The notes beneath the pieces were generated by a model, which saw only the letters and a program-made list of their open reading frames with translations, made no database searches and was not told the origin of the DNA. From the NCBI RefSeq assembly GCF_007829875.1, contig NZ_VIWV01000001.1, forward strand, positions 4,620,501-4,684,500: a stretch of DNA of 64,000 nt, given 5' to 3'. Shown piece by piece: positions 33,823-42,331 of this stretch. Each line of letters starts with the position of its first letter. Position 1 is the stretch's first letter. A program made the position numbers and the translations under genes. This stretch comes from Streptomyces capillispiralis (GTDB lineage: Bacteria > Actinomycetota > Actinomycetes > Streptomycetales > Streptomycetaceae).

Positions 33823-36351
33823 CTACTCCGACTTGATGGCCTGCAGCATGTTCAGCCGGGCCGCGCGCCGGGCCGGCCACAGCGCCGCCAGCACCCCCAC
33901 CAGGGCGGCCAGCAGCAGGAAGACGGCCATCCGGGCCCACGGCAGGACCAGTTCGTACGTCGCCATCCTCGTGCCCAGCAGCTCACCGGCCGCCCAGCCG
34001 AAGAACACGCCCAGCCCGATCCCGAGCACCCCGCCGAACAGCGAGATCACCAGGGACTCCAGCCGCACCATGCGCTTGATGCCCTTGCGGTCCAGGCCGA
34101 TCGCGCGCAGCATGCCGATCTCCTGGGAGCGCTCGAAGACCGACATCGCCAGGGTGTTGATGACGCCCAGGACCGCCACGATCACCGCCATCGCCAGCAG
34201 GCCGTAGACCATGTTCAGCATCAGGGTGAACATCTGGGCGACCTCGTCGGAGAGGTCCTTCTTGTCCTGGACCTGGATGCCCGGGTTGGTGCCGAGGGCC
34301 TTCTCCAGCGACTCCTTCGCCGCGCCGGACGCGCCGTCGGCGGTCTTCACCATGACCATCATGTCGGCCGGCTCCGACGCGTGCGGGGCGAGCGTCGCGT
34401 TGTCGATCATGATGCCGCTCATCAGGTCGTTGCCCCGGTAGACACCGGCGACCGTGAGCCGCTGCTTCTCGCCGTCCTCGTAGGCGACGGTGAAGGAGGA
34501 ACCCGCCTTCCAGCCGTGGGACTCCGCGGTGTCCTCGTCCGCGACGACCCGGGTGCCGCCGACCTCGAAGGCACCGGACAGGGTCTCGAACTCGGTCAGG
34601 TCGTCGAACGTGGCGCCGTTCACGCCGGTCAGGTACTCGGTCTCGCCGTCGATGCGGGAGACCGCGTTGCGCATCGGGCTGGTGGCGGTGACGCCGTCGG
34701 TCCGCCGCAGGGTCTTCTCGACGTCCGGCGACAGCGCGTTGCCGTTCGCCATGGACACCACGTAGTCCGCCTCGATCGCGGCGGCCGCCATCTTGTCGAT
34801 GGACTTCTGCAGGCTGCCCGCCATCACCGTCATCCCGGTGATCAGGGTGAGTCCGATCATCAGGGCGGACGCGGTGGCGGCGGTACGGCGCGGGTTGCGC
34901 ACCGAGTTCTGCCGGGCCAGCTTGCCGGAGACCCCGAAGACGCGCAGCACCGGGGAGGCGGCGGCGATCAGCGGGCGGGACAGCAGCGGGGTCAGCACGA
35001 AGACACCGATGATCAGCAGCACCGCGCCGAGCCCCATGGGGGCCTGGCCGTCGGAGCCGTCCATCGTCGTCGCCGCGAGGACCACCGCGACACCGGCCGC
35101 CGAGAACAGCGCGCCCAGCGTGTTGCGCAGGACCAGCGACTTGGTCGTCGCCTTGGCGTGCACCGCGCTCATCGCCGCCACCGGCGGGATCTTCGCCGCC
35201 CGGCGGCCGGGCAGCCAGGCGGCGAGCATGGTGACGAGGATGCCGACGGCGAACGCGGTGCCGACGGTGCCGGGGGTGATCACCAGCGGTCCGTCGGGCA
35301 CGGGCGCGTCCAGGGCCCCCATCAGGGAGCGCAGCCCCACGCCGATGCCGACCCCGGCGGCCAGTCCGGCGACGGCGGCGACCGCGCCGACGACGAACGC
35401 CTCGATCAGCACCGACCGTGTGACCTGGCGGCGGGAGGCGCCGACGGCGCGCATCAGCGCCAGCTCCCGGGTGCGCTGGGCGACCAGCATGGTGAAGGTG
35501 TTGGCGATGATGAACGTGCCGACGAAGAGCGCGATGCCGGCGAAGACCAGCAGGCCCTGCTTCAGTCCGCTCATCGAGGAGGCGATCGTCTCCGCCTGCC
35601 GGTCGGCGAGTTCCGCGCCGGTCGTGGTCTCCACGACGCCGGCGGGCAGCGCCTCCTCCAGCTGGGCCCGCAGCGCCGCCTGGCCGACGCCGTCCTTGGC
35701 CTTCACGGCGATCTCGTCGAAGGTGCCCGCCTTGCCGAACAGCTGCTGAGCGGTCGCCGTGTCGAACAGGGTGAGGCTGCCGCCGGCCGCGACATTGCCG
35801 TCGTCGGTGGTGAAGATGCCGGCGACCACCGGCTCCAGGACCGGTCCGTCGACCGACATCCGCACGGTGTCGCCGACCTCGTAACCGGCGCGCCGCGCGG
35901 TCTCGGAGTCGATGAGGACCTCGCCCTCGCCCTTCGGCGCGCGCCCCTCGGTCAGCGGGTAGCGCGGGTCCTCGTCGCCCCAGTAGTTGCCGCCCTGCGA
36001 CCCGAAGCCGTCGCCGATCAGCTTGCCGTCCTTGTCGGCGATCGCGGTGAAGCCGGTGACGATCCCGATGGCCCGCTCGGCGCCGGGCACCCGGGCACTG
36101 TCGTCGACCAGGTCGCGGGTCAGCTCCCGGAGCTTGCCGACCCGGTCGCCCTCGGCCTCCTGGAGGCCGGGCGTGACGGCGACGTCGACGTGGTCGAAGC
36201 CCTTGGCGGACTGGTTCTGCAGGGCGTCGGAGATGGTGTTGGTGAAGACCAGGGTCCCCGACACGAAGGCCACGCCGAGCATCACGGCGAGCACGGTCAT
36301 CAGGAGCCTGGCCTTGTGCGCGAGCACAGTGCGCAGGGCGGTACGGAACAT
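33823..36351 (-). CDS. FtsX-like ABC permease (second locus)
   Basis: 842 residues with the same two-fold layout as the permease at 6778: helix 1 (LLMTVLAVMLGVAFVSGTLVF), extracellular MacB_PCD domain, three FtsX helices with the RTRELALMRAVGASRRQV motif, two linking helices, a second extracellular domain, and the closing FtsX module (ERSQEIGMLRAIGLDRKGI). It is read 58 bases after its ATPase. The DXXN-rich extracellular domains differ from those of the first locus, suggesting a different envelope substrate. ATG 36351 is the only reasonable start. Confidence 0.92.
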   Translation of the reverse strand: MFRTALRTVLAHKARLLMTVLAVMLGVAFVSGTLVFTNTISDALQNQSAKGFDHVDVAVTPGLQEAEGDRVGKLRELTRDLVDDSARVPGAERAIGIVTGFTAIADKDGKLIGDGFGSQGGNYWGDEDPRYPLTEGRAPKGEGEVLIDSETARRAGYEVGDTVRMSVDGPVLEPVVAGIFTTDDGNVAAGGSLTLFDTATAQQLFGKAGTFDEIAVKAKDGVGQAALRAQLEEALPAGVVETTTGAELADRQAETIASSMSGLKQGLLVFAGIALFVGTFIIANTFTMLVAQRTRELALMRAVGASRRQVTRSVLIEAFVVGAVAAVAGLAAGVGIGVGLRSLMGALDAPVPDGPLVITPGTVGTAFAVGILVTMLAAWLPGRRAAKIPPVAAMSAVHAKATTKSLVLRNTLGALFSAAGVAVVLAATTMDGSDGQAPMGLGAVLLIIGVFVLTPLLSRPLIAAASPVLRVFGVSGKLARQNSVRNPRRTAATASALMIGLTLITGMTVMAGSLQKSIDKMAAAAIEADYVVSMANGNALSPDVEKTLRRTDGVTATSPMRNAVSRIDGETEYLTGVNGATFDDLTEFETLSGAFEVGGTRVVADEDTAESHGWKAGSSFTVAYEDGEKQRLTVAGVYRGNDLMSGIMIDNATLAPHASEPADMMVMVKTADGASGAAKESLEKALGTNPGIQVQDKKDLSDEVAQMFTLMLNMVYGLLAMAVIVAVLGVINTLAMSVFERSQEIGMLRAIGLDRKGIKRMVRLESLVISLFGGVLGIGLGVFFGWAAGELLGTRMATYELVLPWARMAVFLLLAALVGVLAALWPARRAARLNMLQAIKSE

Positions 36352-36409
36352 GGGTGTCTTCTCGGGTCCAGACGTACGCGGTCAGGGGCGGGCGGTGGGC
36401 GGGCGGGCG

Positions 36410-37180
36410 TCAGCTGGTGCGGCCCTTGGCGTCGAAGCGCTTCATCCGGTCGAGCACCGAGTCGGCCGTCGGCCCGTGCACCTCGTCCACGATCCGGCCG
36501 TCGGCGAGGAAGACCACCCGGTCCGCGTACGCGGCGGCCACCGGGTCGTGGGTCACCATGACCACGGTCTGGCCCAGCTCACGCACGGAGTTGCGCAGGA
36601 AGCCCAGCACCTCGGCACCGGAGCGGGAGTCCAGGTTCCCGGTGGGCTCGTCGCCGAAGATGATGTCGGGGCGGGACGCCAGCGCCCGCGCCACCGCGAC
36701 CCGCTGCTGCTGGCCGCCGGACAGCTGCGAGGGCCGGTGGCTCAGCCGGTCCGACAGGCCGACCATCCCGATCACCGTGTCCAGCCACTCCCGGTCCGGC
36801 CTGCGGCCCGCGATGTCCATCGGCAGGGTGATGTTCTCCAGGGCGGACAGCGTAGGGAGCAGGTTGAACGCCTGGAAGATGAAGCCGATCTTGTCCCGGC
36901 GCAGCCTGGTCAGCTGCTTGTCCTTCAGCGAGCCCAGCTCGGTCTCACCGATGCGCACGGAACCCGAGGAGAAGGTGTCGAGGCCGGCCACGCAGTGCAT
37001 CAGCGTGGACTTGCCGGAGCCCGAAGGGCCCATGATCGCGGTGAACTCGGCCTGCCGGAAACCGACGGAGACCCGGTCCAGGGCGACCACCTGGGTCTCG
37101 CCCTGGCCGTAGATCTTCGACAGCTCCGTGGCGCGCGCGGCCACGGCGGTGGTCCGGTCGGCGGTGGGTGCGGTGGTCAC
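36410..37180 (-). CDS. ABC transporter ATP-binding protein (MacB/LolD type, second locus)
   Basis: 256 residues. Walker A GPSGSGKST, Q-loop FIFQAFNLLPT, signature LSGGQQQRVAVARALA, Walker B IIFGDEPTGNLDS and VTHDP are intact. It is strikingly similar to the ATPase at 5993, with which it shares long identical stretches, indicating duplication within the lineage. GTG 37180 follows AGGAGAG; upstream in-frame starts at 37219 lack a ribosome site. The promoter region carries the dyad at 37266 and a 16-base G tract. Confidence 0.93.
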   Translation of the reverse strand: MTTAPTADRTTAVAARATELSKIYGQGETQVVALDRVSVGFRQAEFTAIMGPSGSGKSTLMHCVAGLDTFSSGSVRIGETELGSLKDKQLTRLRRDKIGFIFQAFNLLPTLSALENITLPMDIAGRRPDREWLDTVIGMVGLSDRLSHRPSQLSGGQQQRVAVARALASRPDIIFGDEPTGNLDSRSGAEVLGFLRNSVRELGQTVVMVTHDPVAAAYADRVVFLADGRIVDEVHGPTADSVLDRMKRFDAKGRTS

Positions 37181-37265
37181 GGGATGGTCTCTCCTGACGG
37201 GACGACGGCTTCTCGGCAACGTCGTCCATCGTTCCGCCGCTTTGCCGCCGTGTAGTCAGCCGCTG

Positions 37266-37279
37266 CTCCGGTTCCGGAG
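37266..37279. promoter_or_regulatory. Inverted repeat CTCCGG-TT-CCGGAG upstream of the second ABC operon
   Basis: A perfect 6+2+6 dyad lies 86 bases before the ATPase start on the minus strand. It may be an operator. The 400-base gap 37181-37580 otherwise holds the poly-G tract and the bldA promoter. Confidence 0.35.
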
Positions 37280-37341
37280 GGCGACTGGGGGCGGACCGCC
37301 GGGCGGGGCGTCATACCTGGGGATGACGGCGGACCCTGAGC

Positions 37342-37357
37342 GGGGGGGGGGGGGGGG
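37342..37357. repeat. Homopolymer of 16 G
   Basis: An uninterrupted run of sixteen G residues lies about 160 bases upstream of the ABC ATPase (minus) and 220 bases upstream of bldA. Such tracts are prone to slippage and to sequencing error. Confidence 0.9.
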
Positions 37358-37546
37358 CGTGCCGGAACGGGTGGAGCGCCCTTGTCGGGACGGTGAAATT
37401 CCGTCATTCCGCATGCGTGGCGGACCGTCACACGCAAGGCTGTTGGCACGTGCTGACGGCGCGTTCCGAGTGCTGATGCACCCTCAGGCGCCAATAAAAT
37501 AAGACAAGATCGGCCCATCCCGCCGCTGCTCGCGGGAGGGTCCCGA

Positions 37547-37552
37547 TAGGCT
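37547..37552 (+). promoter_or_regulatory. -10 element of bldA
   Basis: TAGGCT is placed to start transcription near 37559, about 20 bases before the mature tRNA. No clear -35 is seen. Confidence 0.4.
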
Positions 37553-37580
37553 CGGAAGCTCACAGTGGAGCCCATGGCCT

Positions 37581-37667
37581 GCCCGGATGGTGGAATGCAG
37601 ACACGGCGAGCTTAAACCTCGCTGCCCCTCAGCGGGCGTGCCGGTTCAAGTCCGGCTCCGGGCACCA
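37581..37667 (+). tRNA. bldA: tRNA-Leu (anticodon TAA), bldA
   Basis: A class II tRNA with long variable arm. The acceptor stem pairs GCCCGGA with TCCGGGC; CCA is encoded. The anticodon stem GCGAG/CTCGC encloses the loop C-T-TAA-A-C, so the anticodon is UAA and the tRNA reads UUA. The T arm GCCGG-TTCAAGT-CCGGC is canonical. In Streptomyces this is bldA, the only tRNA for the rare UUA codon, whose maturation permits translation of developmental and antibiotic regulators such as adpA. Confidence 0.97.
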
Positions 37668-38158
37668 CTGCGCGTGCCGCTCTCGCGCGACGGCGACGGT
37701 CCGTCGCCGCCCTCCCGTGGAACGGACGGCCGGGAGCACGGCCCCCCTCTTAGCATGTGCGCATCACGCGCGCGCCGGCGACGGCCGCCCTCCCCTCGCG
37801 GCCGGGGCGCCGCCGCGGACGCGCCTCCGTCGTCACCCTGCCGGCCGTGCCGCCGCCGCGGACGCGCCCCCGTCATCACCCCGTCGGCCGTGCCGCCGCC
37901 GGACGCCCGCCGGAGCCCGCGCCGGCCCGCCGGACGCGGGCGGGGCCCTCCGGCGGGTGGCGCGCGGGTTCCGGGACGGTAGCGGGCGGGTACCGGGTCG
38001 GTCATGGTTCGGGATCCCGCGGTGAGGGGAATCACGAAGCCGCGTAGCGTGTTGCGCAGCACAACGAGGGAAAGATCCTCCCCAAGCATTAGGGTCAATC
38101 CTTTGCCTACCTATTACTCTTGAGCCAAGGCCGCGCTGTGCGGCCATGGAGGAGTGAA
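37668..38158. other. Gap between bldA and the BI-1 gene
   Basis: 491 bases with no convincing gene. The first half is repetitive GC-rich DNA. The last ~100 bases are less GC-rich (TTAGGGTC, CTATTACTCTTG) and probably carry the promoter of the downstream gene. Confidence 0.5.
37811..37896. repeat. 43-bp direct repeat, two copies plus fragment
   Basis: A unit starting CGCCGCGGACGCGCC at 37811 recurs at 37854 with about five differences; a third truncated copy starts near 37897. It lies downstream of bldA. Confidence 0.7.
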
Positions 38159-39067
38159 ATGAGGAGCAGAAACCCGGTCTTCTCGCGACGGGGGTTCAGC
38201 CGCGACAACGGCTACGCGGGCTTCAACACCGCGCCGCAGGCCGGGGGTCCCGCTGTCGCCACGCAGGGCAACCCGTACGCGCAGCCGACGGGCAACCCGT
38301 ACGCGCAGAACCCGTACGCGCAGAACCCCTACGCCCAGCAGGACCTGCAGCAGGGCGCGCCGCCGCAGGCGCCGGCCGTCCCCGGCCGGATGACCATCGA
38401 CGACGTCATCATGCGCACGGCGAGCACGCTCGGTGTGCTCGTGGTCACCGCCGCGCTCGCCTGGGCCCTGCTGCCGGTCGACGACGCCAACATCAGCCGG
38501 TCCTACGGCATCGGCATCGGTGCCGCGCTGATCGGCATGGTCCTGGCGCTCGTGCAGTCCTTCAAGCGCAAGGCCTCGCCCGCGCTGATCCTGACGTACG
38601 CCGCGTTCGAGGGTGTCTTCCTCGGCGTCATCTCCAGCATCGTCGACAACCGCATCGCCGACGGTGCGGCCATGCAGGCCGTGCTCGGCACCATGGCGGT
38701 CTTCGCCGGTGTGCTGGTGGCGTACAAGGCGGGCTGGATCCGCGTCAACCGCCGCTTCTACGGCTTCGTGATGGCGGCGGCGCTCGGCTTCGTCCTGCTG
38801 ATGGCCGTGAACCTGCTGTTCGCGGTGTTCGGCGGCGGTGACGGCCTCGGCTTCCGCAGCGGCCCGCTCGGCGTCATCTTCGGCGTCGTCGGCATCATCC
38901 TCGGCGCCTGCTTCCTCGCCCTGGACTTCAAGCAGGTCGAGGACGGCATCGCCTACGGTGCCCCGCGCGAGGAGGCCTGGTTCGCCGCCTTCGGCCTGAC
39001 GCTGACGCTGGTGTGGATCTACATGGAGTTCCTGCGGATCATCTCGATCCTCAACAGCAACGACTAG
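38159..39067 (+). CDS. Bax inhibitor-1 / YccA-like membrane protein
   Basis: 302 residues. A soluble N-terminus of ~80 residues has four NPYAQ repeats. Seven hydrophobic segments follow, starting at RTASTLGVLVVTAALAWALL, and match the Bax inhibitor-1 like family (GVFLGVISSIVD; ALDFKQVEDGI; final WFAAFGLTLTLVWIYMEFLRI). BI-1 proteins of bacteria act as pH-gated calcium leak channels or protease-linked stress proteins; the actinobacterial branch is uncharacterised. ATG 38159 follows GGAGGAG by four bases. Confidence 0.92.
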   Translation: MRSRNPVFSRRGFSRDNGYAGFNTAPQAGGPAVATQGNPYAQPTGNPYAQNPYAQNPYAQQDLQQGAPPQAPAVPGRMTIDDVIMRTASTLGVLVVTAALAWALLPVDDANISRSYGIGIGAALIGMVLALVQSFKRKASPALILTYAAFEGVFLGVISSIVDNRIADGAAMQAVLGTMAVFAGVLVAYKAGWIRVNRRFYGFVMAAALGFVLLMAVNLLFAVFGGGDGLGFRSGPLGVIFGVVGIILGACFLALDFKQVEDGIAYGAPREEAWFAAFGLTLTLVWIYMEFLRIISILNSND

Positions 39068-39099
39068 CGGACCGCTCGGGCGGTACCCCGCCGCGGCGA

Positions 39100-39133
39100 C
39101 GAAGGGCCCCGGGTTCTCACCCGGGGCCCTTCG
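39100..39133. terminator. Bidirectional terminator after the BI-1 gene
   Basis: CGAAGGGCCCCGGGT and its complement form a perfect 15-bp stem with a TCTC loop between convergent genes. Confidence 0.92.
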
Positions 39134-39148
39134 CCGTGCCGACGCGCG

Positions 39149-39379
39149 TCAGAGCAGTTTGCGCGCGGCCCTCCTCAGGTCGTATTCGTGGACGATCGCC
39201 TTGGCGTGGCCGTAGGCCAGGTCGTACTCGTGGCGGAGCCAGCTGACCTTCTCCTCGAAGCGGGTGAGCGCCGGGCCTTCTTCGACGGTGCGCAGCCAGT
39301 CGGCGATCTCACGACCGGTGCAGTGGGGGATGCGGGCGAGCATGTTGCGGTGGGTCTCCGCGGAGAAGACTTGGGACAT
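39149..39379 (-). CDS. DUF4287 domain protein
   Basis: 76 residues, helical and charged. The sequence HRNMLARIPHCTGREIADWLRTVEEGP...LRHEYDLAYGHAKAIVHEYDLRR fits DUF4287, a small cytoplasmic family of unknown function often found with or fused to DUF5655. ATG 39379 is chosen because GGAGG lies upstream at normal distance; ATG 39397 lies before that site. Single gene, opposite to its neighbours. Confidence 0.82.
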   Translation of the reverse strand: MSQVFSAETHRNMLARIPHCTGREIADWLRTVEEGPALTRFEEKVSWLRHEYDLAYGHAKAIVHEYDLRRAARKLL

Positions 39380-39444
39380 CGGCGCCTCCGGACGCATGGG
39401 GTGTGAGCCGGTCCTTCAAGTCACCGTGCCTGAGCGTTCGCCCG

Positions 39445-39475
39445 TTGGCAACAGTCCTGCCGCGCCGCGTACGCT
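39445..39475 (+). promoter_or_regulatory. Promoter for a leaderless small gene
   Basis: TTGGCA (39445-39450) and TACGCT (39470-39475) are 19 bases apart; the GTG of the next gene begins six bases after the -10. Confidence 0.5.
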
Positions 39476-39481
39476 CGCCGC

Positions 39482-39793
39482 GTGGTTGATACGACGCCCT
39501 TCACCCGTGCCGTGGATCATTTCGCCGACCGCCTGCGGGCCGCGCCGCAGAGCCGGCTGCAACGCGGTGGAGCGGCCGAGGCCCTCGCCCTGGCCAGGGA
39601 ACTGGCGCGGCGCACCCAGCGCGTCGAGGAGCCGGGCACCGAGCCCCGCGAGATGCCCGACGCCGGCATGTTCGCCGCCGCCGACCAGATCACCGTCGCC
39701 GGACACGACCTGGCCCTCGTACTGAAGAGCGAGGACGAGGTGGAGGAGGCGGTACGGCTGGTGGAGGAGGCGCGGGAGCGCGCCGGGGTCTGA
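39482..39793 (+). CDS. Small conserved cytoplasmic protein of unknown function
   Basis: 103 residues, alpha-helical: FTRAVDHFADRLRAAPQSRLQRGGAAEALALARELARR at the start and an acidic helix SEDEVEEAVRLVEEARERAG at the end. I do not recognise the family. Coding character rests on codon bias, a promoter six bases upstream that implies a leaderless mRNA, and a well-placed stop before the convergent neighbour. No metal site, signal peptide or membrane segment. Confidence 0.65.
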   Translation: MVDTTPFTRAVDHFADRLRAAPQSRLQRGGAAEALALARELARRTQRVEEPGTEPREMPDAGMFAAADQITVAGHDLALVLKSEDEVEEAVRLVEEARERAGV

Positions 39794-39815
39794 GGCGTCT
39801 CCCCGGCCCGCCGGG

Positions 39816-40592
39816 TCAGAGGGACGCGATGACGCGGTCCGCCAGGACGTAGACGCTCTCCTCGCCGCAGGAGAACGTCAGCGTGTACGCGCCCGAGATG
39901 CCGGAGCCGCCCAGCAGGAACGGGTTCTCGCCCGCGCGCAGGGCGGCGGCCAGGCGCTCCGCGGTCTCGCGGTGACCCGGCGTCATGCACAGCGTCGTCC
40001 CGTCGGCGAAGACGTAGACGTCCAGGGTGCCCAGCGGGCCCGGGCGGACGTCGGTCAGCTCGGTCCGGGAGTCGGCGAGCTCCTCGAGGGCGGCGACGGT
40101 GCGCTCGTGGTCGTTCACGACCGGTGAGGAGTGCGGTACGAAGTCGGGGTGCGAGGGGTGGCGGCGGCGGGCCGCGGCCAGCTCCGGGGAGTCCCCGGAG
40201 TACTCCTCGGTGTCGGCGCCCGGCTCGGACACCGGCTCCAGACCCACGAAATCGGTCTGCCGGGGCAGGAACAGCTCGCTGTCGGCCAGACCCAGCAGGG
40301 ACGGCGCGTCGGAGCCGTCACGCGACTCCTGGGCGGCCCAGAAGGCCCGCGCCTCGGCGAGCTCGCGCTCCCGTTCCTCGGCGAGCGCGTCCGCCACGGC
40401 GGCGCGTATCTCGTCGGTGTCGGCCGCGCGGGCGGCGGGGACGTGCGCGCGCGTGGCGTCGCAGCTCCCGGCCAGCTCGGTGTGCAGGGCCGCGACCTGT
40501 CGGCGCAGCACCATGATGCTGCGCAGGACAGCGACGCCCACGGCGCCGGTGGCGGCCGTGGTGATCAGCAGGGCGATCGGCATGGCGCTCAC
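39816..40592 (-). CDS. Membrane-anchored protein with long coiled/acidic cytoplasmic region
   Basis: 258 residues. One N-terminal helix (IALLITTAATGAVGVAVL) anchors the protein; residues 25-90 form a helical segment rich in Ala, Glu and Arg; a charged disordered region follows to ~150. The C-terminal ~90 residues form a compact beta-rich domain (TLDVYVFADGTTLCMTPGHRETAERL; YTLTFSCGEESVYVLADRVIASL). Family not recognised. GTG 40592 is preceded by GGGAG at a somewhat long distance; ATG 40583 is the alternative. Monocistronic. Confidence 0.65.
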   Translation of the reverse strand: MSAMPIALLITTAATGAVGVAVLRSIMVLRRQVAALHTELAGSCDATRAHVPAARAADTDEIRAAVADALAEERERELAEARAFWAAQESRDGSDAPSLLGLADSELFLPRQTDFVGLEPVSEPGADTEEYSGDSPELAAARRRHPSHPDFVPHSSPVVNDHERTVAALEELADSRTELTDVRPGPLGTLDVYVFADGTTLCMTPGHRETAERLAAALRAGENPFLLGGSGISGAYTLTFSCGEESVYVLADRVIASL

Positions 40593-40789
40593 TGACGTAC
40601 TCCCGGTTCAAAGTCGACCCCCGACTTCCTACATCAGCTTGAAGGGCGGACTAACCATCTGTCAGTGCGTAACGTCACGAACCGGACAGGGCTTTGGGTT
40701 CGGGGGAGGTAGGGGTGTGACGCTGACCAGCGCGGATTCCCGCGGCACGAGGGATAGGTCACATCCTGGGGGAGATTGGATCACAAAAC

Positions 40790-40824
40790 GGCCCGGAGCC
40801 CCAGGGATTCGGGGGTTCCGGGCC
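40790..40824 (-). terminator. Thiolase terminator (minus strand)
   Basis: GGCCCGGA/TCCGGGCC with an inner GCCCC/GGGGG pairing is followed on the minus strand by GTTTTG, downstream of the thiolase stop. Confidence 0.85.
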
Positions 40825-40865
40825 GCTGCCTCACGGACGGTGGTCAGGCGGCTACGCCGGGGTGG

Positions 40866-42086
40866 TCAGCTGAGGCGCTCGATGACCATCGCCATGCCCT
40901 GGCCGCCGCCGACGCACATCGTCTCCAGGCCGAACTGCTTGTCGTGGAACTGGAGGGAGTTGATGAGCGTGGTGGTGATGCGCGCGCCCGTCATGCCGAA
41001 GGGGTGGCCGACGGCGATGGCGCCGCCGTTGACGTTCAGCTTCTCCAGCGGGATGCCGAGGTCGCGGTAGGAGGGGATCACCTGGGCGGCGAACGCCTCG
41101 TTGATCTCGACCAGGTCGATGTCGTCGATGGTGAGGCCGGCGCGGCCCAGGGCCTGCTTGCTCGCCTCGACCGGGCCGAGGCCCATGATCTCCGGGGAGA
41201 GGCCGGAGACGCCGGTGGAGACGATCCGGGCGAGCGGCGTCAGACCCAGCTCGCGGGCCTTGGTGTCGCTCATGATGACGAGCGCGGCGGCGCCGTCGTT
41301 GAGCGGGCAGCAGTTGCCCGCGGTGACCAGCCCGTCGGGGCGGAACACGGGCTTCAGGCCCGCGACGCCCTCCATGGTGACGCCGGCGCGGGGGCCGTCG
41401 TCCTTGCTGACCACCGTGCCGTCGGGGAGCGTCACCGGGGTGATCTCGCGCTCCCAGAAGCCGTTCTTGATGGCCTCCTCGGCGAGGTTCTGCGAGCGCA
41501 CGCCGAACTCGTCCATGTCCTGCCGGGTGACGCCCTTGGCGCGCGCCAGGTTCTCGGCGGTCTGGCCCATCGCGATGTACGGGTCGGGCAGCAGGCCGTC
41601 CTCGCGCGGGTCGTGCCAGGAGGCGCCCTCCGACTCGGCGACGGCGGCGGTACGGGCCTCGGCCTCGGCGAACAGCGGGTTGCGGGTGTCGGGGAGGCTG
41701 TCGGAGTTGCCCTTGGTGAAGCGGGAGACCGTCTCGACGCCGGCCGAGATGAAGACATCGCCCTCGCCCGCCTTGATGGCGTGCAGGGCCATGCGGGAGG
41801 TCTGCAACGAGGAGGAGCAGTAGCGGGTGACGGTGCAGCCGGGGAGGTGGTCCATGCCCATCTGCACGGCCACGATCCGGCCGAGGTTGTTGCCCTGCTC
41901 GCCGCCGGGCAGGCCGCAGCCGAGCATCAGGTCGTCGATCTCCCGCGGGTCCAGCTCGGGGACCTTGGCGAGGGCGGCCTGGATGATCGTGGCGGTCAGG
42001 TCGTCCGGGCGGAGGTCCTTCAGGGAGCCCTTGAAGGCGCGGCCGATGGGGGAGCGGGCGGCTGAGACGATCACGGCTTCGGGCAT
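40866..42086 (-). CDS. Acetyl-CoA C-acyltransferase (thiolase)
   Basis: 406 residues. The acyl-accepting Cys sits in TVTRYCSSSLQT (near residue 90), the His base in GHPFGMTGAR, and the second Cys in CVGGGQGMAMVIE; the signature NEAFAAQVIP is present. It cleaves or condenses acyl-CoA with CoA/acetyl-CoA in fatty acid degradation or supply of acetoacetyl-CoA. ATG 42086 has GGAG five bases upstream; GTG 42089 is too close to it. No beta-oxidation partner is adjacent. The promoter at 42192-42220 contains a palindrome. Confidence 0.95.
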   Translation of the reverse strand: MPEAVIVSAARSPIGRAFKGSLKDLRPDDLTATIIQAALAKVPELDPREIDDLMLGCGLPGGEQGNNLGRIVAVQMGMDHLPGCTVTRYCSSSLQTSRMALHAIKAGEGDVFISAGVETVSRFTKGNSDSLPDTRNPLFAEAEARTAAVAESEGASWHDPREDGLLPDPYIAMGQTAENLARAKGVTRQDMDEFGVRSQNLAEEAIKNGFWEREITPVTLPDGTVVSKDDGPRAGVTMEGVAGLKPVFRPDGLVTAGNCCPLNDGAAALVIMSDTKARELGLTPLARIVSTGVSGLSPEIMGLGPVEASKQALGRAGLTIDDIDLVEINEAFAAQVIPSYRDLGIPLEKLNVNGGAIAVGHPFGMTGARITTTLINSLQFHDKQFGLETMCVGGGQGMAMVIERLS

Positions 42087-42191
42087 CACGGCTCCAGGGT
42101 GAAAGCGGCGGCGGGCAGCGCCTCGGCGGGGGGTGGTCGGTGGACGGGCGACGGGGCGGCATACCGGGTGGTTGGTGAACGGCTGCTTGGG

Positions 42192-42220
42192 AAGTTACCC
42201 GTACGTATGGGCTCGGTCAC
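42192..42220 (-). promoter_or_regulatory. Thiolase promoter with palindrome in the spacer
   Basis: On the minus strand GTGACC and TAACTT are 17 bases apart. The spacer contains CCCATACGTACGGG, palindromic apart from one position pair, a natural place for a repressor. A lipid-responsive TetR/FadR-type regulator is a guess. Confidence 0.45.
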
Positions 42221-42253
42221 GCGTGTCGCGGTGTGACATGGGCCGCAACTTTC

Positions 42254-42263
42254 CAAGCGCTTG
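42254..42263. promoter_or_regulatory. LacI-family-like operator CAAGCGCTTG
   Basis: A perfect 10-bp palindrome with central CG, the hallmark of LacI/GalR operators, flanked by CTTTC and CTTTG. It lies upstream of the thiolase promoter, far from any sugar gene in this window. Confidence 0.3.
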
Positions 42264-42331
42264 CTTTGTCGGGTGGGCGCGGATGGGCGGTCGCCGGGTG
42301 CCGCGACTCGCCCGGCGCCGGCTGCAACAAC

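Noticed and set aside
37646..38098. Arg/Gly/Pro-rich frame opposite the gap after bldA
   Set aside because: Follows GC-rich direct repeats, lacks a ribosome site and has no recognisable domain.
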